Shown here in pieces: positions 9,548-17,035 of a DNA stretch of 64,000 bases (the stretch's first letter is position 1; the number at the start of each line of letters is the position of its first letter). The stretch lies in contig NZ_VSKS01000008.1 in NCBI RefSeq assembly GCF_008312835.1, forward strand, positions 124,001 to 188,000, given 5' to 3'. The position numbers and the translations under genes are program-made. The DNA comes from Streptomyces marokkonensis. GTDB lineage: Bacteria; Actinomycetota; Actinomycetes; Streptomycetales; Streptomycetaceae. The notes beneath the pieces were generated by a model. It ran no database searches, was not told the DNA's origin, and saw only the letters and a program-made list of their open reading frames with translations.

Positions 9548-10029
9548 ACAGGGACATGTCCCATGGCGGCACCGTGGCGCGGCAGAGCCGTGTCACGGTG
9601 CCGTCCCCAGGGTGTCTCGCCGCCATCTTGGTGCCCATCGTCGCGGTCCTGATCGCGGCTTCGGTTCTCATGGTCATGCACTACCGCCAGGAACGCGCGA
9701 ACGAGCGAAACAAGGCAGAAGCCTTGGATCGGACAGCAGCCCTGGCCCGCTCGTACGCGCGCGACGTGGCGGCAGCCCCGAACGGCTTCCCCGGCCAAGA
9801 AGCCGTTCGGGGTATCGCGGAGCGGCACGACGGCAGGCTTCTCTCCTACGCGCGGTCGGAGTACTCGCTGACCACCACCGTCCGCTTCTTCGGAGAGTAT
9901 GAGGACACGAGCATGTTCGGCGTGTCGCACTCCCGGGCCTACCACTGCTACTCCATCGTGCTCCGGAAAGGGGCCGAGGGCGTACCACAGGCGAGGACGT
10001 CTCCGCTGGAAAAGTGCGACGTCATCTGA
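9544..10029 (+). CDS. Small single-pass membrane protein coupled to SGNH gene
   Basis: 161 residues from a GTG overlapping the previous stop by 4 bp. One hydrophobic segment (CLAAILVPIVAVLIAASVLM, about residues 24-43) follows a short basic N-terminus. The outer part of about 115 residues has two cysteines (HCYSIV and EKCDVI) that could form a disulfide. I do not recognise a family. Overlap with the large secreted hydrolase suggests co-expression, perhaps as a membrane partner or folding aid. Confidence 0.65.
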   Translation: MNRDMSHGGTVARQSRVTVPSPGCLAAILVPIVAVLIAASVLMVMHYRQERANERNKAEALDRTAALARSYARDVAAAPNGFPGQEAVRGIAERHDGRLLSYARSEYSLTTTVRFFGEYEDTSMFGVSHSRAYHCYSIVLRKGAEGVPQARTSPLEKCDVI

Positions 10030-10089
10030 TCCAAGCACTGCGAAGGCAGACCGGATTGCGCACTGGTTGAGTCCGCTCCACGACGTCCC

Positions 10090-10936
10090 TCAGGCGGGAA
10101 CCGGCACACCACGTGTGGTCAGCTGCGTCGGTGCTCGGACCGGCCGTGCCTGTGACCCCAGCAGCTGGGACCGAGCGGCCGGGGGGAAGCCGCACGTGTC
10201 GGACAGGACGGATCCGTTGCCGATGCGGGAGGCGAGGACCACGGGGATGCGGGACGCCAGCTTGGCGAGCCCTTCGACGAGACGCTCCGGGACGTGGCCG
10301 ACGCCGAAGGCCGCGACCGCGAGTCCGTCGCGGCTGCCGATCCACAGGTCGAGCAGGGAGCCGTCGTCGCCGAGGGTGACGGTGTAGAGCCCGACGCGCG
10401 CCTCGCGGTCGGGGGCGCCGACCAGCGGTCCGCGGGACGGCAGGCGGCCCACCATCCGCACCCGGTTCTCCGCGATCCGCGCGATCGGACCGCTTGCTGG
10501 TGAGGTGAAGGCGGCGGGACTGGTGGTGTGGGACTTGCGGACGGTCCGGGCAGAGTGGACCTCATCGCCGAGTACGACGAGGCAGCCGGCGCCGCTGAGT
10601 CCGGGGTCGGCAGCGGCCAGGACGGCGGTGTGAAGGTTGGCCGGACCGTCGGCGCCGGGCAGGGTGGGGTTGCGCATCGCGCCGGTGACGACGACCGGCT
10701 GTTCGTGGCCGTGGTAGAGGTCGAGGAGGAAGGCGGTCTCCTCGATGATGTCGGTGCCCTGGGTGACGACGACTCCGTCGACGTCTCCGGTCTCCCCTGC
10801 GGACTGCGCCGTCCGCACTGACCTCTTCCTAGACACCTCCCGAAGCGCGGACGGGGGTTTCGCCACGCCGTTGGGTCAGCACGAGGATGCTCGCCCGGCT
10901 GCGAACGGCGATGCGTGGCAGTTCCCCGCGGGTCAT
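10090..10936 (-). pseudogene. L-asparaginase, degraded at both ends
   Basis: The central frame (10866 to 10090) keeps the asparaginase signature VVTQGTDIIEETA and GAMRNPTLPGADG. The N-terminal segment carrying the first catalytic Thr (GGTIA-type) is missing. A start-like MTRGELPRIAV at 10936 reads into a stop (RASGGV*) in another frame. The C-terminus also leaves the family pattern after the GFPPAARS segment and ends early. About 70 residues including a catalytic Thr are lost, so the product cannot be a working asparaginase. The position next to rnpB may be ancestral. Confidence 0.75.
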
Positions 10937-10955
10937 CCCCCTGCCTCTCCATCCC

Positions 10956-11006
10956 AGGGACTTTTCAGGGACTTTCAGCGTTGTCCGAGGGACTTCCGAG
11001 GGACTT
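10956..11006. repeat. Four phased copies of AGGGACTT
   Basis: AGGGACTT occurs at 10956, 10967, 10988 and 10999, i.e. 11, 21 and 11 bp apart, so all copies lie on nearly the same face of the helix. They sit between the 3' end of rnpB and the broken asparaginase gene. The array may be an operator for the former asparaginase gene or a local duplication; no protein is known to me for it. Confidence 0.5.
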
Positions 11007-11096
11007 TTCGCGGCCTAACGCGGCAAGCCCTCGAAAGACCGGAAAGGGGCTCCGACGCAGGTCAGAGGCCATTTCCAAGGCAAAGCCGCAGGGGGC

Positions 11097-11508
11097 GGCA
11101 GACGAGTCGGGCTGTACGCCGGGTTCTGTTCCGGCGGGTCCTCGCGGGCCCGCCGGCGACGGCCATCCATCTAGGGCCGGTGTTGCCACCGGCCTCGTGC
11201 GGTCTACCCGCGGACTCGGGCGGGCAGCCCTCGGTCGTCCGCGCAGAGACGCTTCCGAAGAGGCGTCTCCTCTTGACCTTGCTCCGGGTGGGGTTTACCT
11301 AGCCGCCTGAGTCACCTCAGGCGCTGGTGGTCTCTTACACCACCGTTTCACCCTTACCCGGCGCCGAAGCGCCGGGCGGTTTGCTTTCTGTGGCACTGTC
11401 CCGCGGGTCACCCCGGGTGGCCGTTAGCCACCACCCTGCCCTGTGGAGCCCGGACGTTCCTCGGGAAGCCCCGCAAGGGACTCCACGCGGCCGCCCGCCC
11501 GGCTCGTC
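11097..11508 (-). ncRNA. rnpB: RNase P RNA (type A)
   Basis: Read on the minus strand the segment starts with CGAGCCGGGCGGGCGGCCGC and soon shows GAGGAACGTCCGGGCTCC (about 11443-11460), the conserved 5' core. It ends with ACAGAACCCGGCGTACAG and GCCCGACTCGTC. The two ends pair (CGAGCC with the 3' GACTCGTC region), and several GC-rich stem-loops lie between (e.g. CCCGGCGCTTCGGCGCCGGG, GAGACGCCTCTTCGG). Length about 410 nt fits actinobacterial RNase P RNA, the ribozyme that matures tRNA 5' ends. End positions are accurate to about 5 bases. Its 5' part lies inside the end of the upstream EamA reading frame. Confidence 0.93.
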
Positions 11509-12401
11509 TGCCGTGTGGACCATGGTACCGGGCGTGAGCGGGGCTTCGGCGCGGCGGCCGTCGCCAGGACCGAGCCGGTGAGGATCAGGGCGAAGGCGGC
11601 CAGCACGGGCGCGGTCAGGGGTTCGTCCAGGAAGAGCGCGCCGGCCGCGACCGCGACCGCCGGATTGACGTAGGTGATCACCGAGGCGCGGATCGGGCCG
11701 GCCTCCTTGATCAGTTCCAGGAAGGCCACGAAGGCCACCGCCGTGCAGACCACGCCGAGGGCGGCCAGGGCGGCGAGGGTGCCGGCCGAGGGCAGGGCCG
11801 CCGGGCGGGTCGCGAGGGCAGCGGGGGCGTGGACGAGGGCGGCCAGGGCCAGGCAGGGCGTGATGAGGTGCAGCGTGGGGACGTCCTTGAGGTGGCGGTC
11901 GGCGATCAGGGGGGCCGTGGCGTAGCCGACCACCGTCACCAGGACCTCCGCGAGGGACAGGGCGTCGCCGCCGGTCAGGTGGGGGACGGTGAGGACGCCG
12001 ACGCCGCCGAGGCCGAGCGCGAGGCCCGTGATCCGGCGGGCGCCCAGCGACTCCGCGGCGCCGAAGAAGCGGGCCAGCAGGACGCCGGCGATCGGCACGC
12101 CCGCGATCAGCAGGCCCGCCGTGGAGCTGGACAGGTGGCGTTCGGCGTCGGTCAGGGTGTACCAGGGGCCGACGATCTCGATGACCGCGAACGCCAGCAT
12201 CGGCTTCCAGTACGTCCGCACGGTGCGGGCCAGACCGGGCTGCCGCAGGGCGAAGGGGAGCAGGAGCAGGACGCCGAGGGCGCAGCGGGTGAACACCACC
12301 GCCGACGGGGACACCTCGTCCACCGCCACCTTGATCATCAGATAGGGGATGCCCCAGACCACTCCCATCAGGGAGAACAGGAACCAGCCGCGTGCAGTCA
12401 T
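11424..12401 (-). CDS. EamA (DMT superfamily) transporter
   Basis: 325 residues with ten hydrophobic segments and two EamA repeats (first MGVVWGIPYLMIKVAV, second after about residue 150, KEAGPIRASVITYVNPAVA). It is probably an inner-membrane exporter of a small metabolite. Members usually end near 295 residues. Here no stop occurs and about 30 extra residues are read from the 5' end of rnpB before TGA at 11424. The gene lies 19 bp downstream of the AraC-type gene on the same strand, suggesting that regulator controls it. Confidence 0.88.
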   Translation of the reverse strand: MTARGWFLFSLMGVVWGIPYLMIKVAVDEVSPSAVVFTRCALGVLLLLPFALRQPGLARTVRTYWKPMLAFAVIEIVGPWYTLTDAERHLSSSTAGLLIAGVPIAGVLLARFFGAAESLGARRITGLALGLGGVGVLTVPHLTGGDALSLAEVLVTVVGYATAPLIADRHLKDVPTLHLITPCLALAALVHAPAALATRPAALPSAGTLAALAALGVVCTAVAFVAFLELIKEAGPIRASVITYVNPAVAVAAGALFLDEPLTAPVLAAFALILTGSVLATAAAPKPRSRPVPWSTRQTSRAGGRVESLAGLPEERPGSTGQGGG

Positions 12402-12420
12402 GCGGTGAGTGTCGGCCGGT

Positions 12421-13271
12421 TCAGGGCGCGGCGTCTTGAACGCTGTTGCGGTACGCCGCCGGGGTCACCCCGAGCACGCGGCGGAACCAGCGGGTCAGGT
12501 GCGCCTGGTCGGCGAAGCCGACGAGGCCGGCCACCTCGGCGGGGCGCAGTCCGGTGTCGAGCAGGGCGCGGGCCCGGGTGACCCGGTACTGGGCGAGCCA
12601 GGCGTAGGGGGGCACCCCCATCGTCGTACGGAACGCGCGGAGCAGCTGGTAGCGGGAGAGGCCGAGGTCGGCGGCGAGTGCGGCGAGGGAGGGCGGGGCG
12701 AGCAGTTCGTCGGCGAGGCGGTCGCGGACGGCGAGGGCGACGGGACCGGCTCCGGGGACGGTGTCGTCGCTCGCGCGGGCGTCGAGTGGCGGCGGGTGAG
12801 GGCGGTGAGCAGCCACGGCAGGCGTGACTCCGCCTCCACGGGGTCGGGGTGGGCGCTGAGGTCGGTGTGGGCGCGGCGCAGGGCGGCGGCGAGCTCCGGG
12901 TCGTGGAGGACGGGCTCGCGGAAGTGCGGCAGGCCGGTGCCGAGGGTGCCGTCGGTGAGGAGGGCGGGGGCCGCGTAGAGGGCGCGGTAGGAGTAGCCGT
13001 CGGGGGCGGCGGGGCCGCCGGTGTGCATCTCGCCGGCCTCGAGGACGACGATCGAGCCGGGCCCGGAGTGGATACGGCCACCGCGGTAGGCGATGACCTC
13101 GAGGCCGCCGACGGTGACCCCGACCGTGAACTCGTCGTGCGCGTGCGGGGCGTACTCGTGCCGGCTGAAGCGGGCGGTCAGCAGGTCGAGCGGAGGACCG
13201 CACCGCCCGAGCCGCGCCCTGGTCCAGCGGGCCTGTTCCCGTACGTCCGCCACCTCGCACCCCCGGCCCAC
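12421..13271 (-). pseudogene. AraC-family regulator split by a frameshift
   Basis: The N-terminal AraC-binding cupin (SRHEYAPHAHDEFTVGV, about residues 35-140) is read from a GTG at 13271 (or 13253). The C-terminal double helix-turn-helix (PSLAALAADLGLSRYQLLRAF and VAGLVGFADQAHLTRWFRRV) is in another frame, ending at 12421. The frames cross in the linker near 12770-12800 and differ by one base; in the first frame the product becomes a Pro/Ser/Arg-rich run. A single-base indel explains it, either a true mutation or a sequencing error in GC-rich DNA. When intact it would be an activator for the adjacent EamA gene. Confidence 0.75.
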
Positions 13272-13277
13272 AGGGGA

Positions 13278-13430
13278 TCAGAGGAAGTCGCCGGTGTCCA
13301 GGTCGAAGGCGAAGGGCTCGGGGAGGGCGATCGGCTTGCCGGAGGGGCGGGTGCACCGCTCGCGGTACTCGTCCCGTTCCAGGTCGCTGAACAGCGTGAT
13401 CGCGGGGGCTCCGCCGTCGCCGTCAGGCGC
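13278..13430 (-). pseudogene. C-terminal remnant of a Uma2-type (DUF820) endonuclease
   Basis: The last 45 or so codons of this frame end in GKPIALPEPFAFDLDTGDFL, the typical C-terminus of Uma2-family restriction-endonuclease-like proteins common in Streptomyces. The catalytic core is absent; upstream of about 13430 the frame enters the promoter of the divergent MerR gene. It is a fragment left by deletion. Confidence 0.55.
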
Positions 13431-13442
13431 CGCGGCGTTCGC

Positions 13443-13473
13443 TTGACCTTGTCGCGGCGTCAACGTTTCTACT
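13443..13473 (+). promoter_or_regulatory. MerR-type promoter with long spacer and dyad
   Basis: TTGACC (13443-13448) and TCTACT (13468-13473) are separated by 19 bp. The spacer region carries the dyad TTGAC-N11-GTCAA. Over-long spacers with a central dyad are the hallmark of promoters twisted by MerR-family activators, so the downstream regulator probably controls itself. The expected start point falls on or beside the ATG at 13480, predicting a leaderless mRNA. Confidence 0.6.
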
Positions 13474-13479
13474 GGGGGC

Positions 13480-14235
13480 ATGCGGATCGGAGAACTCGCC
13501 GCCGTCGTCGGTGTCACCACGCGGGCGGTGAGGCACTACCACCATCTGGGGTTGCTGCCCGAGCCGGAGCGGCTGGGCAACGGGTACCGGGACTACACCC
13601 TGCGGCACGCGGTCGTACTGGCGCGGGTCAGGCGGCTGACCGAGCTGGGGCTGGGGCTGGCCGAGGTGCGGGACGTACTCGCGGACGATGCCGGGAAGGA
13701 CCTCGCCGAGGTGCTGACGGAGCTGGACGAGGATCTGGCGCGGCAGGAGGAGGCGATCCGGGACCGGCGCGCGCGGCTGCGGGCGTTGCTGGAGTCGGAG
13801 GGCGGGCCGGCCGCCGAGGGGCCGGTCTCCCCCGAACTGGCCGGGCTGTTCCACGAGATGGGGAACGTCACCGACTCCCCCATGGCCGCCAAGGACCGCG
13901 AGCTGCTCGCGCTCATCGAGACGTCCGCGCCGCCGGAGGAGCGGGAGCGCCTGATGGGGCTGCTCGGCGGGGTGGTCGGGGCTCCGGGCGGGGTGGAGCG
14001 GGCCGTGACCGTGTACCGCCTGCTCGATGCGCTCGCCGAGGTCGAACCGGACGATCCGCGGGTGGAGGAGGCCGCCCGGGCCCTCGCCGCGTGCGTGCCC
14101 GCCGAACTGGTGCCGGAGGGGGTGGGCCTCGACGAGGGCGACGGCTTCCTGCGGGCCTTCTACGCCGACTTCGCTCCCGCCCAGGCGGAGGCGATCCGGC
14201 GGACGCTGCGGATCGTGGCGGGAGGCGGGTCGTGA
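13480..14235 (+). CDS. MerR-family transcriptional regulator
   Basis: 251 residues. N-terminal winged HTH: MRIGELAAVVGVTTRAVRHY, then GYRDYTLRHA and the dimer helix to about residue 110. The C-terminal 140 residues are helical and do not match a well-known effector domain, though the length is similar to antibiotic-sensing MerR proteins. There is no Shine-Dalgarno at normal distance, consistent with a leaderless start. The stop overlaps the GTG of a membrane-protein gene (GTGA), which is probably its target and partner. Confidence 0.88.
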   Translation: MRIGELAAVVGVTTRAVRHYHHLGLLPEPERLGNGYRDYTLRHAVVLARVRRLTELGLGLAEVRDVLADDAGKDLAEVLTELDEDLARQEEAIRDRRARLRALLESEGGPAAEGPVSPELAGLFHEMGNVTDSPMAAKDRELLALIETSAPPEERERLMGLLGGVVGAPGGVERAVTVYRLLDALAEVEPDDPRVEEAARALAACVPAELVPEGVGLDEGDGFLRAFYADFAPAQAEAIRRTLRIVAGGGS

Positions 14236-14840
14236 GGGCCGTACGGGTGGGCTGGGCGCTGGCCCGGCACGAGCTGCGGCTGATGGCCGGCCTGGGGTTG
14301 TGGCTGGTGCGGCGCACGCACGGCACCGGCGGCGGCAGGGCCTTCGGGTACGCGGGCGGTCAGGCGGCCATGATGTTCGGGTTCGCGTTCGTGTGCGCGG
14401 TCGAGACGGTGGCGATGTCCGTGCTGCTGAGCGACTGGCCGGCGGTGCACGCGGTGGTGCTCGTCCTGGACGTGTACACCGTCGTCTTCGTCGTCGCGCT
14501 GCACGCGGCGTCCGTCGTCCGTCCCCATGTCCTCGGCCCGGACGAGCTGCGGGTCCGCCGGGCCGTGCACGTCGACCTGCGGATACCGCTGGACCGGATC
14601 GCCTCGGTCCGGCGTGAGCTGCGGACGACGCCGGAGCGGGCCGAGGGCGAACTCGATCTCGCCGTCGGCTCGCAGACGACCGTCACGGTCGAGCTCGCCG
14701 AGCCGGTCACCCACGTCACCCTCCTCGGCCGCCGCCACGAGCTCCGCGTGGTCCGTTTCCACGCGGACGACTCCGACGGGCTGGTGCGTGCCCTCGGCGC
14801 ACGGCTCGCTGCACCCCCTCTCTTCGGTGATAGCGTCTAA
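14232..14840 (+). CDS. Integral membrane protein coupled to MerR regulator
   Basis: 202 residues from GTG 14232 overlapping the MerR stop by 4 bp. Two hydrophobic segments near residues 40-60 and 75-95 (MMFGFAFVCAVETVAMSVLL; VVLVLDVYTVVFVVALHAAS) are followed by a soluble C-terminal domain of about 100 residues rich in beta strands (PLDRIASVRRELRTT, TVTVELAEPV). The layout resembles a PH-like or membrane-sensing domain. Function unknown; it is found downstream of MerR genes in Streptomyces as far as I recall. Confidence 0.75.
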   Translation: MRAVRVGWALARHELRLMAGLGLWLVRRTHGTGGGRAFGYAGGQAAMMFGFAFVCAVETVAMSVLLSDWPAVHAVVLVLDVYTVVFVVALHAASVVRPHVLGPDELRVRRAVHVDLRIPLDRIASVRRELRTTPERAEGELDLAVGSQTTVTVELAEPVTHVTLLGRRHELRVVRFHADDSDGLVRALGARLAAPPLFGDSV

Positions 14841-14868
14841 CCGGACAGCTGTCGAAGGGACACGGCAC

Positions 14869-15528
14869 GTGACGGCCAAGGGCAGGGAGGGGCGTACGCC
14901 CCGCGAGCGGTACCGGAGCCAGGTGCGCGCGGAGATCAAGGAGCGCGCCTGGGAGCAGATCGCATCGGCGGGAGCGCCGGGTCTGTCGCTGAACGCCATC
15001 GCCAAGCAGATGGGCCTGAGCGGCCCCGCGCTCTACCGGTACTTCTCCGGACGCGACGAGCTGATCACGGAGCTGATCCGGGACGCCTACCGCAGCCTCG
15101 CCGACGCCTTCCGCGCGGCCGCGGCCCCGGGCGCGGACCTGGAAGGGCTGGGGCACACCCTGCGCGCCTGGGCGCTCGACGACCCCCAGCGCTATTTCCT
15201 CGTGTACGGCACACCCGTCCCGGGCTACCACGCCCCCGACGACGTCACCGCCGTCGCGCGCGAGATCATGACGGTCCTCCTCGACGCCGCGCGGCTCGCC
15301 GGAGGGCCGGCGGACGGGACGGGTTTCGACGACCACCTCGCCGAGCACCGGCAGTGGGCCGGCGACCACCCCGCGGAACCGGCCGTGCTGCACCGCGCGC
15401 TCTCCTTCTGGACCCGCCTGCACGGCGTGCTGTCCCTGGAACTGGCGGGCCACTTCACGGGCATGGGCTTCGACCCCGCCCTGCTCTACGGCGCCGAGCT
15501 GGACGGCCTGACGCACGCCGTACCCTGA
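14869..15528 (+). CDS. TetR/AcrR-family regulator with TetR_C_13-like domain
   Basis: 219 residues from GTG 14869 with GAAGGGA 8 bases upstream. The HTH is at residues about 20-65 (LNAIAKQMGLSGPALYRYF). The C-terminal ligand domain (YFLVYGTPVPGYHAPDD, then FWTRLHGVLSLEL) matches the WHG/TetR_C_13 type. It lies 28 bp after the membrane-protein gene, so it may be read through from the MerR promoter. The target is unknown. Confidence 0.85.
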   Translation: MTAKGREGRTPRERYRSQVRAEIKERAWEQIASAGAPGLSLNAIAKQMGLSGPALYRYFSGRDELITELIRDAYRSLADAFRAAAAPGADLEGLGHTLRAWALDDPQRYFLVYGTPVPGYHAPDDVTAVAREIMTVLLDAARLAGGPADGTGFDDHLAEHRQWAGDHPAEPAVLHRALSFWTRLHGVLSLELAGHFTGMGFDPALLYGAELDGLTHAVP

Positions 15529-15555
15529 CTGGCGAGCTCTACCGAAGGAGTACGT

Positions 15556-16338
15556 GTGCTTGTCCTGCTGCCGCCGTCCGAAGGCAAGGCCTCTTCCGGT
15601 CGCGGTGCCCCGCTGAAGCCCGAGTCGCTGTCGCTGCCGGGGCTGGCCGCCGCGCGGGAGGCGGTCCTCACCGAACTGGTGGACCTGTGCGCCGGCGACG
15701 AGGACAAGGCCCGCGAGGTGCTCGGGCTGAGCGAGGGGCTGCGGGGCGAGGTCGCGAAGAACGCGGAGCTGCGGACCGCCGGGGCGCGTCCCGCCGGGGA
15801 GATCTACACCGGGGTGCTGTACGACGCCCTGGGCCTGGCGTCCCTCGACGCGGCGGCGAAGCGGCGGGCCGCGAGGTCCCTGCTGGTCTTCTCGGGGCTG
15901 TGGGGCGCGGTCCGGGTCACCGACCGGATCCCCTCCTACCGCTGCTCGATGGGCGTGCGGCTGCCCGGACTGGGGGCGCTGAGCGGGCACTGGCGTGCGC
16001 CGATGGCCGAGGTGCTGCCCGAGGCGGCGGGGCGGGGACTGGTCCTCGACCTGCGGTCGGCGGCGTACGCGGCGGCCTGGAAGCCGAAGGGCGAGGTGGC
16101 CGGGCGGACGGCGACGGTACGGGTGCTGCACGCGCCGACCCGCAAGGTCGTCAGCCACTTCAACAAGGCGACCAAGGGCCGGATCGTACGGAGTCTGCTG
16201 ACGGCGGGCGCGGCCCCGAAGGACCCCGCCGAACTGGTGGAGGCGCTGCGCGACCTCGGGTACGAGGTGGAGGCGACGGCGCCGGCCAGGGCGGGGACGG
16301 CGTGGGCGCTGGACGTGCTGGTGGACGAGGTGCACTGA
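15556..16338 (+). CDS. yaaA: Peroxide stress protein YaaA (DUF328)
   Basis: 260 residues, a typical length. It starts at GTG 15556 with AAGGAG 6 bases upstream. N-terminal MLVLLPPSEGKA and the C-terminal part with HFNKATKGRI are characteristic of YaaA, a DNA-binding protein that in E. coli limits free iron during peroxide stress. The gene is 27 bp after the TetR gene. Nothing unusual was seen. Confidence 0.9.
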   Translation: MLVLLPPSEGKASSGRGAPLKPESLSLPGLAAAREAVLTELVDLCAGDEDKAREVLGLSEGLRGEVAKNAELRTAGARPAGEIYTGVLYDALGLASLDAAAKRRAARSLLVFSGLWGAVRVTDRIPSYRCSMGVRLPGLGALSGHWRAPMAEVLPEAAGRGLVLDLRSAAYAAAWKPKGEVAGRTATVRVLHAPTRKVVSHFNKATKGRIVRSLLTAGAAPKDPAELVEALRDLGYEVEATAPARAGTAWALDVLVDEVH

Positions 16339-16344
16339 GCGCGT

Positions 16345-16380
16345 ATTGCAGGATGCGCAACGGCCTTTGCGCACTGCGCA
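16345..16380 (+). promoter_or_regulatory. Repeated TGCGCA operator-like array upstream of KDPG aldolase
   Basis: TGCGCAA (16354-16360) and TTGCGCA (16367-16373) form a perfect 7-bp inverted repeat with a 6-base gap. A third TGCGCA follows at 16375-16380 and a half-site TTGCA precedes at 16346. The half-site pattern resembles Lrp/AsnC-type operators in actinomycetes. It lies 22 bp before the aldolase start, where a bound protein would block transcription or initiation. Confidence 0.55.
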
Positions 16381-16402
16381 TCGGTGGGGGCAGGATGACG
16401 CC

Positions 16403-17035
16403 ATGCGCTCTCCCCTGCCCTCCTCCGTGCTGGATCTCGCCCCCGTCGTGCCCGTGGTCGTCGTCGAGGACGCCGCCGACGCCGTACCGCTGGCGCGTGC
16501 GCTGGTGGCCGGGGGGCTGCCCGCGATCGAGGTGACGCTGCGGACCCCGGCCGCGCTCGACGCGATCCGGGCGATCGCCGGTGAGGTGCGGGACGCCGTG
16601 GTCGGGGCCGGGACGGTGATCACGCCTGAGCAGGTGGGCGACGCGGTCGCGGCCGGGGCGCGGTTCCTGGTCAGCCCGGGGTGGACGGACGTCCTGCTGG
16701 AGGCCATGCGGAGGCCGGGGGTGCCGTTCCTGCCGGGGGTGTCCACCGCTTCCGAAGTGGTGGCACTCCTTGAGCGGGGGGTGCGGGAGATGAAGTTCTT
16801 CCCGGCGCAGGCGGCGGGTGGGACGGCGTACCTGAAGTCGCTCGCCGGGCCGCTCCCCCAGGCCCGCTTCTGCCCGACGGGAGGGATCGGCCCCGAGTCC
16901 GCGCCGGAGTACCTCGCGCTGCCCAACGTGGGCTGTGTGGGCGGGAGCTGGATGCTTCCGGCGGACGCGGTGGCCGCCCGTGACTGGGCACGGGTCGAGG
17001 CTCTGGCCCGCGGGGCGGCGGGGCTGCGGGCCTAA
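16403..17035 (+). CDS. eda: 2-keto-3-deoxy-6-phosphogluconate aldolase (KDPG/KHG aldolase)
   Basis: 210 residues from ATG 16403. This is a TIM-barrel class I aldolase that splits KDPG to pyruvate and glyceraldehyde 3-phosphate. The Schiff-base lysine is Lys131 in EMKFFPAQAAGG and the general base is Glu43 in LPAIEVTLRT. GAGTVITPEQ and CPTGGIGPE phosphate-binding segments are also present. An upstream in-frame ATG at 16346 would put the operator-like repeats inside the gene and is rejected. No edd or other Entner-Doudoroff gene is adjacent, so it may serve a uronate or sugar-acid pathway. Its stop overlaps the convergent RNase H gene by 4 bp. Confidence 0.88.
   Translation: MRSPLPSSVLDLAPVVPVVVVEDAADAVPLARALVAGGLPAIEVTLRTPAALDAIRAIAGEVRDAVVGAGTVITPEQVGDAVAAGARFLVSPGWTDVLLEAMRRPGVPFLPGVSTASEVVALLERGVREMKFFPAQAAGGTAYLKSLAGPLPQARFCPTGGIGPESAPEYLALPNVGCVGGSWMLPADAVAARDWARVEALARGAAGLRA

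Noticed and set aside
14527-14868. The longer reading frame upstream of the TetR gene.
   Set aside because: It overlaps the membrane-protein gene in another frame and has no domain; GTG 14869 has a proper ribosome site and domain start.
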